Shown: positions 18,233 through 25,855 of the stretch, piece after piece
Position numbering within the stretch: the first letter of the stretch is position 1
Layout: the number at the start of each line of letters is the position of its first letter
Assembly (NCBI RefSeq): GCF_003815975.1
Contig: NZ_CP033932.1
Span: 5,251,501 to 5,315,500, forward strand
Length of the DNA: 64,000 nt
Direction: 5' to 3'
Origin: Chryseobacterium bernardetii
GTDB lineage: Bacteria > Bacteroidota > Bacteroidia > Flavobacteriales > Weeksellaceae
Program-made: the position numbers and the translations under genes
The notes under the pieces: generated by a model
Told to the model about the DNA's origin: nothing
Seen by the model: only the letters and a program-made list of their open reading frames with translations
Database searches by the model: none

Positions 18233-18240
18233 TACCTTTG
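18233..18240 (+). promoter_or_regulatory. Predicted -7 box of the DinB-like gene
   Basis: TACCTTTG, exact TAnnTTTG, 31 bases before the ATG at 18272. A TTG at 18216-18218 is closer (14 bases) than the usual spacing. Confidence 0.5.
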
Positions 18241-18271
18241 TATCAACAATAACAAACAAAAACGATACATT

Positions 18272-18763
18272 ATGACAACTACAGCAACTGCAACAAAACA
18301 ATTCATGACAAGCGAGCAATTATTAAAAGATTGGCAAGGCCACAGAAACCTGACAAGAAGGGTGATTGATGCTTTTCCTGAAAAAGAATTATTTGAATTT
18401 TCAATTGGCGGAATGAGACCTTTCGCTAAAATGGCAACAGAACTTCTTAATATTGGCGGAGTTGCCCTGAAGGGAATTATAGAAAACAATATGGAAGCAT
18501 ACAATGAGGAAGGAGTGAATCCAAAAACTAAAGAGGAAATCCTTAAAAAGTGGGATGAAGAAACTGAAGTGATTAATCATTATTTCAGACAGATTACTGA
18601 AGAGCGCTTCCAGGAGACATTTAATTTATTCGGACAATATCAGTTCCCGGTATATGAAAATATCCTTTATTTCATTGATAATGAAATCCACCACCGCGCA
18701 CAGGGATATGTTTATTTAAGAGCTTTAGGAATTGAGCCGCCTTTCTTCTGGGAAAGATTTTAA
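18272..18763 (+). CDS. DinB-family four-helix protein
   Basis: 163-aa cytoplasmic protein of the DinB/YfiT superfamily. The best evidence is the C-terminal helix IHHRAQGYVYLRALGIEPPF (from residue 139), which matches the family's HHRGQxxxYLRxxGxxPP signature. The usual metal ligand three to four residues before this motif, normally His, is Asn137 here, and the mid-protein His position is not obvious, so metal binding may be altered. Functions in the family range from thiol transferases to unknown stress proteins. It converges with a WYL regulator 75 bases away, a frequent neighbour, and may be its target or partner. Confidence 0.78.
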   Translation: MTTTATATKQFMTSEQLLKDWQGHRNLTRRVIDAFPEKELFEFSIGGMRPFAKMATELLNIGGVALKGIIENNMEAYNEEGVNPKTKEEILKKWDEETEVINHYFRQITEERFQETFNLFGQYQFPVYENILYFIDNEIHHRAQGYVYLRALGIEPPFFWERF

Positions 18764-18812
18764 TAAAACTGCCTTACAAACCATTTCATCTATTTACCAA
18801 TAAAGTCATTCA

Positions 18813-18839
18813 CCTCAGCAGTTTTCTGCTGGGGTTTTT
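18813..18839 (+). terminator. Terminator after the DinB-like gene
   Basis: CCTCAGCAG - TTTT - CTGCTGGGG stem (one T-G pair) followed by five T; the T-run overlaps the stop codon of the convergent WYL gene. Confidence 0.75.
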
Positions 18840-19794
18840 ACTGATGTCTTTCTATCATTTTGGCTAGAATTTCATTCATCCTTACCCGAAGGCTCTCTGG
18901 CTCAAGAATGGTAGCATAGTCTGCAAAAGTGATTACCCAGCGAGGAAATCCATCCTTGATCCATTCTGTTTCAAAAGTAAGCTCCATTCCTTTATCGGTT
19001 TCTACTTCTTCAACCAGGCCATAATATTTTTTAGAATTGACGAGATGTGCCATTATTTTTTTATCTACCAGCAGTTTGACCTTGACTTTATTTCCGTTCG
19101 ATTTTCTGTAGTCATTAATCTGTCCGTATTCCTGCAAAAAAGGAGTCTGCGTTTTGAAAATCTGCAGAATTCTGTCTACTCTAAACTGCCTGAAATCTTT
19201 TCTCAGTGTACAGTAGGCCATAATATACCAGAAATTGAATTCAAAGAAAATCCCAACGGCTTCAATTGTTCTGTTGGTGACTCTTGAATCTACCGTTTGA
19301 TATTCAATATTCAGCTGTGTTTTCTCAGCAATACTTTCCAGAATTATGGGAATTACATTCTTCAGTGTACTTTCTTCTTTCTGCTGGGTATGAAAATTAA
19401 AAACATCAATCTGCTTTTCAATATTCTGGATCAGATTTTTATCCGAATACCTCAACACAGAGCGTACTTTTTCCATAGCTGTCTGATAATGGTTCCCCAA
19501 ACTCTGATGGGAAAACTTCTGCATCAGCTTTTCGGCTGTAATAAAACTCAGAACCTCTTCTTTAGTAAACATCACCGGTGGAAGCTTATAACCATCCATC
19601 AGGGAATAACCGTTTCCTGCTTCTCCTATGATTGGTATCCCTGCATTTTCCAGCGTTTTTACATCCCGATAAATGGTTCTTATACTCACAGCAAATTTCT
19701 CAGCCAGATCCTGAGCCCTTACAACAGGTTTAGACTGCAATTGGGTGAGAATAGCTGTTACACGGTCAAGTTTTTTAAGATAATGATCGTTCAT
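18838..19794 (-). CDS. YafY-type transcriptional regulator (HTH + WYL domain)
   Basis: 318-aa DNA-binding regulator. Residues about 8-65 are a DeoR/HTH_11 helix-turn-helix (VVRAQDLAEKFAVSIRTIYRDVKTLENAGI). A linker is followed by a WYL ligand-sensing domain from about residue 145 (FFEFNFWYIMAYCTLRKDFRQFRVDRI, with the W-Y and R-x-F-R-x-D-R features) and a WCX C-terminal extension. WYL regulators respond to nucleotides, DNA ends or small ligands. Adjacent DinB genes are common targets. It also abuts an ABC exporter gene 40 bases downstream of its start. Confidence 0.87.
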   Translation of the reverse strand: MNDHYLKKLDRVTAILTQLQSKPVVRAQDLAEKFAVSIRTIYRDVKTLENAGIPIIGEAGNGYSLMDGYKLPPVMFTKEEVLSFITAEKLMQKFSHQSLGNHYQTAMEKVRSVLRYSDKNLIQNIEKQIDVFNFHTQQKEESTLKNVIPIILESIAEKTQLNIEYQTVDSRVTNRTIEAVGIFFEFNFWYIMAYCTLRKDFRQFRVDRILQIFKTQTPFLQEYGQINDYRKSNGNKVKVKLLVDKKIMAHLVNSKKYYGLVEEVETDKGMELTFETEWIKDGFPRWVITFADYATILEPESLRVRMNEILAKMIERHQ

Positions 19795-19834
19795 TTTTAG
19801 CTGTAGTTGCTGAAGAGATCAGTCAACAAAATTA

Positions 19835-21643
19835 TTAATTTTCTTTAAGAGTATTCACCAGTTTATCAAGATTTAAGCTTCGTGCTGAAGCATCAAAAAT
19901 TTCACGGTAGGTACCTTCTTTATTATAAAGCTCATCATGGGTTCCATTTTCCACTACTCTTCCTTTCTTCATCACATAAATGGTATCAGAATCCAGAATC
20001 TGAGATAAGGAATGGGAAATAATGATAACGGTTCTCCCCTCCTTAATGGCATCCAGAGAGTTTTTGATCTGTTCCGTAGCAATAGCATCCAAACTTGCTG
20101 TAGGCTCATCCAGAAATATAATTGGCGGATTCTTCAGAAACAGCCTTGCAATGGCAATTCTCTGCTGCTGTCCTCCTGAAAGCTGAGTAGCATCATGCTG
20201 ATACCCGGTAGGGAGATCCAAGATCTGATCATGAAGGTATGCTTTTTTAGCGGCTTCCTGAATTTCATCAAAGCTTGCATTCATATCTCCATAGCGGATA
20301 TTGTCTTCAATACTTCCCTGAAAAATATGATTTTTCTGAAGAACCAGCCCAAGATCTCTTCTCAAAAATGTATTCTCATATTCATTTAAATTCACTCCAT
20401 CCAGCAGAATTTCTCCTGAATCCGGCAGGTAAAATTTACACAGAAGATTAATAATTGTTGATTTCCCGGCTCCACTTAACCCTACTAATGCTGTTGTTTT
20501 TCCATTTTCAATTTTCATAGAAACATTATGCAATGCTTGTGTTCCGTTAGGATAAGTAAAGTTTACATTTTTAAGTTCAAAAGTTCCTTTGATTTTTTTC
20601 TCCACAAAACTTCCGCTCGGTTCTGTTTCATTATCGGCATTAAGAATATCAAAATACCCTTCCGCATAGATCATGGCATCATTCATATCATCATAAATCC
20701 TGTGCAATTGACGGATGGGCGCTGAAACGTTATTGAAAAGCATAATATGAAGCATAATGGCCCCAATGGTCATTTGCTGATCGAGTACCAGATACACTGT
20801 GAGAAGAATAATCAGTACCACCCCGAACTGTTCAATGAAAGTTTTTAGTCCGTCATAGATAAAGTTAGTTCTTCTGGTGAACATCTGGCTTTCCATCAGC
20901 TCCATCTGGAGGTCATATTGTTTTTTGCCTTCAAATTTTTCACGGACAAAGCTTTTAATCACCATAATGGAATTTACAAGATTCAATAGACCTGAAGTTT
21001 TCTTTTCTCTCTGATTTCTGAGCTGCCGGCGCACTCCGCTTAGTTTTTTAGCCTGTAGTGAACTTATATAAAAATAGATCGGAACAATGATTGTAGAAAC
21101 TATTCCCACGTACACATTCTGCATGTACATAATGATGAGTGCAATGATGGCATTGGAAAAAAGCGGAAGAATATCAATAAAGAAATTCTGAACAAGTTTT
21201 GTTAAGCTTTCAATTCCACGGTCAATCCTTATCTGTAGTTTTCCGGATTCATGGTTTTCGTCGTTGAAGTAAGCTACACGGTAGGTTAAGATTTTATCAA
21301 TTGCAGATTGAGCCAGAACGGAACTTACGTTAATCCTTATTTTTTCCCCATAAAATTTCTGACCGAAGTTGATAAAAATATTCAGCAACTCTTTTCCCAA
21401 TAAAATAATGGAAATAATAATGAGGATATGAATTCCCTCTGTCATCGGATGGGGAAGATGAGTTAGTTTTGTAACCTCATCTACTGTATATTTAAGAACT
21501 ATAGGGTTAACCTGCGCTGCCAGAGCTCCGAGAAAAGTGAGAAACAATGTTCCGTAGATCATTAACCGGTAAGGTCTGATAAATGGAACAAGCTGTTTAT
21601 AAATCCCAAATAAAGTAACTGTTCTGTTGAATGGTTTTGCCAT
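19835..21643 (-). CDS. ABC exporter, fused permease and ATPase (MsbA-like)
   Basis: 602-aa half-transporter with an N-terminal membrane domain of about six helices (residues about 25-325) and a C-terminal nucleotide-binding domain. ATPase motifs: Walker A GLSGAGKST, signature LSGGQQQR, Walker B IIFLDEPTASLD, and the switch His in IIISHS. It works as a homodimer or a heterodimer in the inner membrane, exporting lipid, peptide or drug. The membrane part is consistent with the lipid A flippase/multidrug group, but I cannot distinguish MsbA from other exporters. It lies downstream of lptB, separated by a terminator. Confidence 0.87.
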   Translation of the reverse strand: MAKPFNRTVTLFGIYKQLVPFIRPYRLMIYGTLFLTFLGALAAQVNPIVLKYTVDEVTKLTHLPHPMTEGIHILIIISIILLGKELLNIFINFGQKFYGEKIRINVSSVLAQSAIDKILTYRVAYFNDENHESGKLQIRIDRGIESLTKLVQNFFIDILPLFSNAIIALIIMYMQNVYVGIVSTIIVPIYFYISSLQAKKLSGVRRQLRNQREKKTSGLLNLVNSIMVIKSFVREKFEGKKQYDLQMELMESQMFTRRTNFIYDGLKTFIEQFGVVLIILLTVYLVLDQQMTIGAIMLHIMLFNNVSAPIRQLHRIYDDMNDAMIYAEGYFDILNADNETEPSGSFVEKKIKGTFELKNVNFTYPNGTQALHNVSMKIENGKTTALVGLSGAGKSTIINLLCKFYLPDSGEILLDGVNLNEYENTFLRRDLGLVLQKNHIFQGSIEDNIRYGDMNASFDEIQEAAKKAYLHDQILDLPTGYQHDATQLSGGQQQRIAIARLFLKNPPIIFLDEPTASLDAIATEQIKNSLDAIKEGRTVIIISHSLSQILDSDTIYVMKKGRVVENGTHDELYNKEGTYREIFDASARSLNLDKLVNTLKEN

Positions 21644-21661
21644 AGGAATTATTTAAACTGA

Positions 21662-21699
21662 AAAAACGTACCGTTTCGAAAAGAAAAAGGTACGTTTTT
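21662..21699 (-). terminator. Terminator of lptB
   Basis: 11-bp inverted repeat AAAAACGTACC/GGTACGTTTTT with a 16-base loop, T-rich exit on the minus strand. Confidence 0.7.
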
Positions 21700-21731
21700 A
21701 TTATTATTTTTAACTATTAATTCTTTAACTT

Positions 21732-22793
21732 TTATCCTTCATACATATATGTTGTAAGATAATGAAGCTCAGGCTTGCTTACTTTTTTAGATTCTGCCTC
21801 TGCCTGCTCCAGAGAATATTGTGAATTGATCTCCTTTTTCTGGAAAACAAATGAGTTATTTGCATTCTTATCCACTACTTCGTTAAAGATATGTTCAATC
21901 TCAGAATTAGCCAATGAAGCAAAACTGATATCTTCAAAACCGTACATCAGTCTCAGATCATCGTATTCTTTAAAATTTTCATCTACAAATCCCTGCAGCA
22001 GGGGTTTTGAATCAAAATTACCTGCCCAGATATTGTAGGCATATTTTTTCTTCTTTGGTTTGTCTAAAATACTCTGATATACGAAGTTTTCTCCAAGATA
22101 AGCTTCTCTTACCTGCGGGTCATTGGCTAAGTCTTCCGGAAGACCTTCTTTAAGGATCTTTCCTTCAAACATAATATAAGTTTTGTTAGTAATGGCGAGG
22201 GTCTGCTGTACGTTGTGATCAGTAATCAGAATTCCGATATTTTTATCTACAAGACTTCTTACAATCTTTTGAATATCTTCCACCGCAATAGGGTCTACCC
22301 CGGCAAAAGGTTCATCCAGAAGGATAAAATTCGGGCTTGTAGCCAGACAACGGGCAATTTCTGTTCTACGTCTTTCTCCTCCGGAAAGAAGATCCCCTCT
22401 GTTTTTACGAACGTGCTGTAAAGAAAATTCCTCAATCAGTTCATCACATTTGATCTGCTGTTCCCGTTTTGAAAGTTTCGTCAGCTGCAATACTCCCATG
22501 ATGTTTTCCTCTACAGACAATTTTCTGAAAACTGAGGCTTCCTGCGCCAGATACCCGATTCCTTTTTGAGCTCTTCGGTACATGGCATCCGTAGTAATCT
22601 CCTGTTTATCAAGGAAAATTTTTCCTGAAGTAGGCTTAACCAACCCTACGATCATATAAAACGATGTGGTCTTTCCTGCTCCGTTAGGACCAAGCAAACC
22701 TACAATTTCTCCCTGCTGAACCTGTACAGAAACGCCTTTTACAACTTTTTTAGGACCGTATTCTTTGATTAAGTTTTCTCCTCGTAAAATCAT
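21732..22793 (-). CDS. lptB: LPS export ABC transporter ATP-binding protein LptB with long C-terminal extension
   Basis: Cytoplasmic ATPase that powers LPS transport to the outer membrane with LptF/LptG. Residues 1-240 match LptB: Walker A GLLGPNGAGKTT, Q-loop YLAQEASVFRKLS, signature LLSGGERRRTEIARCLA, Walker B FILLDEPFAGVDPIA, and switch His in TDHNVQ. E. coli LptB ends near this point (241 aa), but here about 110 residues follow, starting with a lysine-rich KPKKKKYAY and containing acidic helices (KEYDDLRLMYGFEDISFASL; EIEHIFNEVVDKNANN). I do not recognise a domain in the extension. It is not a frameshift artefact, as the frame is continuous. Confidence 0.88.
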   Translation of the reverse strand: MILRGENLIKEYGPKKVVKGVSVQVQQGEIVGLLGPNGAGKTTSFYMIVGLVKPTSGKIFLDKQEITTDAMYRRAQKGIGYLAQEASVFRKLSVEENIMGVLQLTKLSKREQQIKCDELIEEFSLQHVRKNRGDLLSGGERRRTEIARCLATSPNFILLDEPFAGVDPIAVEDIQKIVRSLVDKNIGILITDHNVQQTLAITNKTYIMFEGKILKEGLPEDLANDPQVREAYLGENFVYQSILDKPKKKKYAYNIWAGNFDSKPLLQGFVDENFKEYDDLRLMYGFEDISFASLANSEIEHIFNEVVDKNANNSFVFQKKEINSQYSLEQAEAESKKVSKPELHYLTTYMYEG

Positions 22794-22797
22794 AAGG

Positions 22798-22814
22798 CAA
22801 ATATATCAAAAATA
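22798..22814 (-). promoter_or_regulatory. Two candidate -7 boxes of lptB
   Basis: Minus strand TATATTTG (22798-22805) and TATTTTTG (22807-22814); a TTG at 22831-22833 lies 16 bases beyond the second. The boxes end only 4 and 13 bases before the ATG, so the mRNA leader would be very short or absent. Confidence 0.4.
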
Positions 22815-22944
22815 TAAATTCTCTTTACATCAATATAAATTTGTTATATGAAAATCTAACCCTGGCCACTTTCAGTTGATGTAACTTTTATTGATTTTAA
22901 ACTACTTATTGTAAAAACATTCAATCAATTACAAATACTAAGAA

Positions 22945-23241
22945 ATGGAAAATTACGGTTATACAAAGAATGATAATACCGGGAGTCAACAGCAGAACAA
23001 TATTCCTTACCGTTCAGAAAAAAAACTTCCCGCAGCTTTATTGGGTATTCTTGTAGGATGGCTGGCTCTAAACAAATTTTATCTCGGATATACCAAAGAA
23101 GGAATTATCCAGTTGGTTCTAAACCTTGTTACCTGTGGCGTTGCTTCTGTTATCCCTTTTATTGAAGGCATCATCTATCTCTGTATGGATGACAGACAGT
23201 TTGATGATACTTATGTCTATGGAAGAAAGCCATGGCTGTAA
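22945..23241 (+). CDS. TM2-domain membrane protein
   Basis: 98-aa inner-membrane protein. A polar N-terminus with Asn/Gln (residues 1-28) precedes two transmembrane helices: AALLGILVGWLALNKFYLGY, which carries the TM2 signature (small residues, then N/H-KFYLG), and IIQLVLNLVTCGVASVIPFI followed by EGIIYL. It ends DRQFDDTYVYGRKPWL. TM2 proteins are widespread and of unknown function. It is a single gene; the strong terminator lies about 90 bases downstream. Confidence 0.82.
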   Translation: MENYGYTKNDNTGSQQQNNIPYRSEKKLPAALLGILVGWLALNKFYLGYTKEGIIQLVLNLVTCGVASVIPFIEGIIYLCMDDRQFDDTYVYGRKPWL

Positions 23242-23327
23242 ATCAATATTTATTTTGCCGATAGCTACCTTTTTGATGCTGGAGGCAATATCCCCTATTA
23301 ATCCAAAAGATTCTGTTTGCTTTGATA

Positions 23328-23362
23328 AAAAAATAGACTGTCTTTCTAACAGTCTATTTTTT
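23328..23362. terminator. Bidirectional terminator between the TM2 gene and hemB
   Basis: 12-bp stem AAAATAGACTGT/ACAGTCTATTTT with a 7-base loop and T-runs on both strands. Confidence 0.85.
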
Positions 23363-23375
23363 ATTTACAATTCTT

Positions 23376-24365
23376 TTATTTATTTAAAATCATTGCCGCT
23401 TCTTTGGCAAAATAAGTGAAGATCATGTCTGCCCCTGCTCTTTTGAAACAGGTAAGATTTTCAATGATCGTCTTATCATTATCCAGCCAGCCGTTCTGAA
23501 CCGCAGCTTTCACCATCGCATATTCACCACTTACATTATAAACAGCAATCGGAAGATCAATTGCTTCACGTACTTTAGAAACAATATCCAGATAAGGAAG
23601 TCCCGGTTTAATCATAATAACGTCTGCCCCTTCATCAATATCTTTAAATACTTCGTTTAAAGCTTCGCGGGAATTGTGGAAATCCATCTGGTAAGTCTTT
23701 TTATCTTTAGGAATTTCAACATCTGCTTTCGGGGCACTGTCTAAAGCGCTTCTGAAAGGCCCATAGAAAGAACTTGCGTATTTTGCAGCATAACTTACGA
23801 TACCAACATCTGTAAACCCGCTTTCTTCCAATGCTTCACGGATTACCTGCACTCTGCCATCCATCATATCACTTGGAGCTACAAGATCTGCTCCTGCTTC
23901 CGCATGAGATACTGACATTTTTGCCAATGCCTCATTGGTAGCATCATTTAATATTTTCCCGTTTTCAATAATTCCGTCATGTCCGTAGATTGAATAAGGG
24001 TCTAAAGCAACATCAGGCATGACCACCATTCCAGGAACAGCGTCTTTAATAGCTTTGATGGTATTCTGCATTAATCCGTTCTTGTTCCAAGCTTCTTTTC
24101 CGGTATTGTCTTTCAGGTTTTCAGACACCTTCATGTATAAATTGACAGCTTTTACGCCTAAAGAAAATAATTCCTTACATTCTTTCACTGTTAAATCTAT
24201 GCTTCGCCTGAAAATCCCTGGCATCGACGGGATCGGTTCCTGCATGTTTTCGCCCTCCATTACGAAGATCGGCATTACAAAATCATCAGTTGTAAGCACA
24301 TTTTCTCTTACCAAACTTCTGATAGATTCATTAACTCTAAGTCTTCTATTTCTTGAATGTATCAT
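23376..24365 (-). CDS. hemB: Delta-aminolevulinic acid dehydratase (porphobilinogen synthase)
   Basis: Condenses two 5-aminolevulinate to porphobilinogen in haem synthesis; 329 aa, the usual length. Both Schiff-base lysines are present: Lys195 (SYAAKYASSFYGPFR) and Lys253 (VIMIKPGLPYLD). The metal-site loop reads MPDVALDPYSIYGHDG (residues 116-131): Ala and Asp stand where zinc enzymes carry cysteines, so this is the magnesium-type or zinc-independent class found in Pseudomonas. It is divergent from a small T9SS cargo gene, with a 118-base shared promoter region. Confidence 0.95.
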   Translation of the reverse strand: MIHSRNRRLRVNESIRSLVRENVLTTDDFVMPIFVMEGENMQEPIPSMPGIFRRSIDLTVKECKELFSLGVKAVNLYMKVSENLKDNTGKEAWNKNGLMQNTIKAIKDAVPGMVVMPDVALDPYSIYGHDGIIENGKILNDATNEALAKMSVSHAEAGADLVAPSDMMDGRVQVIREALEESGFTDVGIVSYAAKYASSFYGPFRSALDSAPKADVEIPKDKKTYQMDFHNSREALNEVFKDIDEGADVIMIKPGLPYLDIVSKVREAIDLPIAVYNVSGEYAMVKAAVQNGWLDNDKTIIENLTCFKRAGADMIFTYFAKEAAMILNK

Positions 24366-24393
24366 TTTGGAATACTTTTTGAATAAGTTTTTA

Positions 24394-24401
24394 CAAATTT
24401 A
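24394..24401 (-). promoter_or_regulatory. Predicted -7 box of hemB
   Basis: Minus strand TAAATTTG, exact TAnnTTTG, 28 bases upstream of the ATG at 24365; no well-spaced TTG. Confidence 0.4.
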
Positions 24402-24423
24402 CTACAACTTATACAAAAAACTA

Positions 24424-24454
24424 TTGTATGAAATTGTAGGATTTGTTATATTTG
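24424..24454 (+). promoter_or_regulatory. Predicted promoter of the small T9SS cargo gene
   Basis: TTG (24424-24426), 20 bases, TATATTTG (24447-24454): a full match to the flavobacterial consensus. The ATG at 24484 is 29 bases beyond the box. Confidence 0.65.
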
Positions 24455-24483
24455 TTATATATATTCGAGAAATTATAAATTTG

Positions 24484-24834
24484 ATGAAAAAACTTTTACT
24501 TTTATTTCTATTTGTAGGCACTTTTGTTGGTTTTTCCAACAATTTACAAGCTCAGCTTAGAGAGCCGGGTTCCATCACTCAGAAAGCAGATGATGGTGTT
24601 TTGCTTGCCTATCCAAATCCTGCAAAGGATTTCCTTATTATTAAGGCAAAAGATTCTTCTTTAAGGATCAAAAGTGTGACTTTTTATTCTATTTTGGGTA
24701 TGCAGGTTGCCAATTATACAGTCAATATGAATTCCGGAGAGATTAATATTGAAAAATTAAAACCCGGAAAATATCTGATCCGTTATATTTTGAGCGACAA
24801 TACACAAAAAGTTACTCAAATCGTGAAACAATAA
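24484..24834 (+). CDS. Small secreted protein consisting mainly of a T9SS type A C-terminal sorting domain
   Basis: 116-aa exported protein. Signal peptide MKKLLLLFLFVGTFVGFSNN continues to a cut near LQAQ (residue 22). Residues about 40-116 are a type IX secretion C-terminal domain: LAYPNPAKDFLIIKA (the YPNPA motif), ITFYSILGMQV-type strand with LG, a GEINIEKLKPGKYLIRY strand, and a final K. Only about 20 residues lie between signal and sorting domain, so there is almost no passenger. The ATG at 24484 is chosen because the open frame further upstream is antisense to hemB and the predicted promoter lies between. It could be a very small surface protein or a regulator of the machinery. Confidence 0.85.
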   Translation: MKKLLLLFLFVGTFVGFSNNLQAQLREPGSITQKADDGVLLAYPNPAKDFLIIKAKDSSLRIKSVTFYSILGMQVANYTVNMNSGEINIEKLKPGKYLIRYILSDNTQKVTQIVKQ

Positions 24835-24840
24835 ATTAAT

Positions 24841-24868
24841 ATCCTGATAATCATCAGGATTTTTTCTT
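24841..24868 (+). terminator. Terminator of the T9SS cargo gene
   Basis: ATCCTGAT - AATC - ATCAGGAT stem followed by TTTTTCTTTT. Confidence 0.85.
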
Positions 24869-24939
24869 TTATAACAATCTCTTTTAATATTTCCGTAACT
24901 TTAAGCACTTTTTTCTACTAATTGTAAAAAAATAACTTA

Positions 24940-25851
24940 ATGCTAAAAGCTGAACATATTAAAAAGACCTATAATGCCGGAAAAAAGGTCGCACTGGATG
25001 ATTTCAGCATCCATGTTCCCAAAGGAAGTATTTACGGACTTTTAGGACCCAACGGAGCCGGAAAAACCTCATTTATCCGTATCATCAATCAAATTACCCA
25101 GGCAGACTCCGGAGAAATCTTAATCAACGGACAAAAGCTGAACCCCAGCCACATTAAAGATATTGGTTATATGCCTGAAGAAAGAGGGCTGTATAAGAAT
25201 ATGAGCGTAGGTGATCAGATCCTGTATTTCGGAGAGCTGAAAGGGATGAGTAAAAATGACGCCCTGAATGAAGCGAAAAAATGGTTTGAAAAGCTGAATA
25301 TCGACCAATGGTGGAAGAAAAAGCTTTCTGAACTTTCTAAGGGGATGGCACAAAAGATCCAGTTTGTGGTAACCGTACTGCACAGGCCCCATCTTTTAAT
25401 CCTTGATGAACCTTTCTCAGGTTTCGATCCTGTGAATGCCAACCTAATTAAAGACCAGATTATTGATCTTAAGAATAATGGAACCACCATCATTCTTTCT
25501 ACCCACAGGATGGAAAGCGTGGAAGAAATGTGTGATTATGTGGCGTTAATCAATAATTCAAAGAAGATTATTGACGGAAGAGTTTTTGATGTAAGAGAAA
25601 AATTCAAAAAAAATATTTTTGGAATTACGCTTTCTGAAGTAAACAATGAACAATTGGAAAACTTCAGAAATAAATATGAGATCTTCAACTTTTCCAATGA
25701 GAACAGCCTGGTTTCTTTTGACCTGAAAAATGAAGCAGATCAGAATAATATCCTTCTTGACCTTGTGCATGTAGGGAAAGTAAGGTCATTTGACGAAAGA
25801 ATTCCTAGTATGAATGAAGTGTTTATTAATGCCGTAAGTAACCATTCTTAA
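24940..25851 (+). CDS. ABC-2 type transporter, ATP-binding subunit (NatA-like)
   Basis: 303-aa ATPase. Motifs: Walker A LLGPNGAGKTS, signature LSKGMAQKIQ (LSxG with Lys in place of the second Gly), Walker B LLILDEPFSGFDPVN, switch His ILSTHRMESVEE. The C-terminal 80 residues are the DUF4162-type tail found in NatA-like sodium/ABC-2 exporters. It pairs with the permease gene four bases downstream. The likely role is export of sodium or a small hydrophobic compound; substrate unproven. Confidence 0.88.
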   Translation: MLKAEHIKKTYNAGKKVALDDFSIHVPKGSIYGLLGPNGAGKTSFIRIINQITQADSGEILINGQKLNPSHIKDIGYMPEERGLYKNMSVGDQILYFGELKGMSKNDALNEAKKWFEKLNIDQWWKKKLSELSKGMAQKIQFVVTVLHRPHLLILDEPFSGFDPVNANLIKDQIIDLKNNGTTIILSTHRMESVEEMCDYVALINNSKKIIDGRVFDVREKFKKNIFGITLSEVNNEQLENFRNKYEIFNFSNENSLVSFDLKNEADQNNILLDLVHVGKVRSFDERIPSMNEVFINAVSNHS

Positions 25852-25855
25852 TTTT

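Noticed and set aside
24019..24483. Upstream extension of the small T9SS cargo frame
   Set aside because: This part is antisense to hemB, lies upstream of a full consensus promoter and would hide the signal peptide. The ATG at 24484 is the start.
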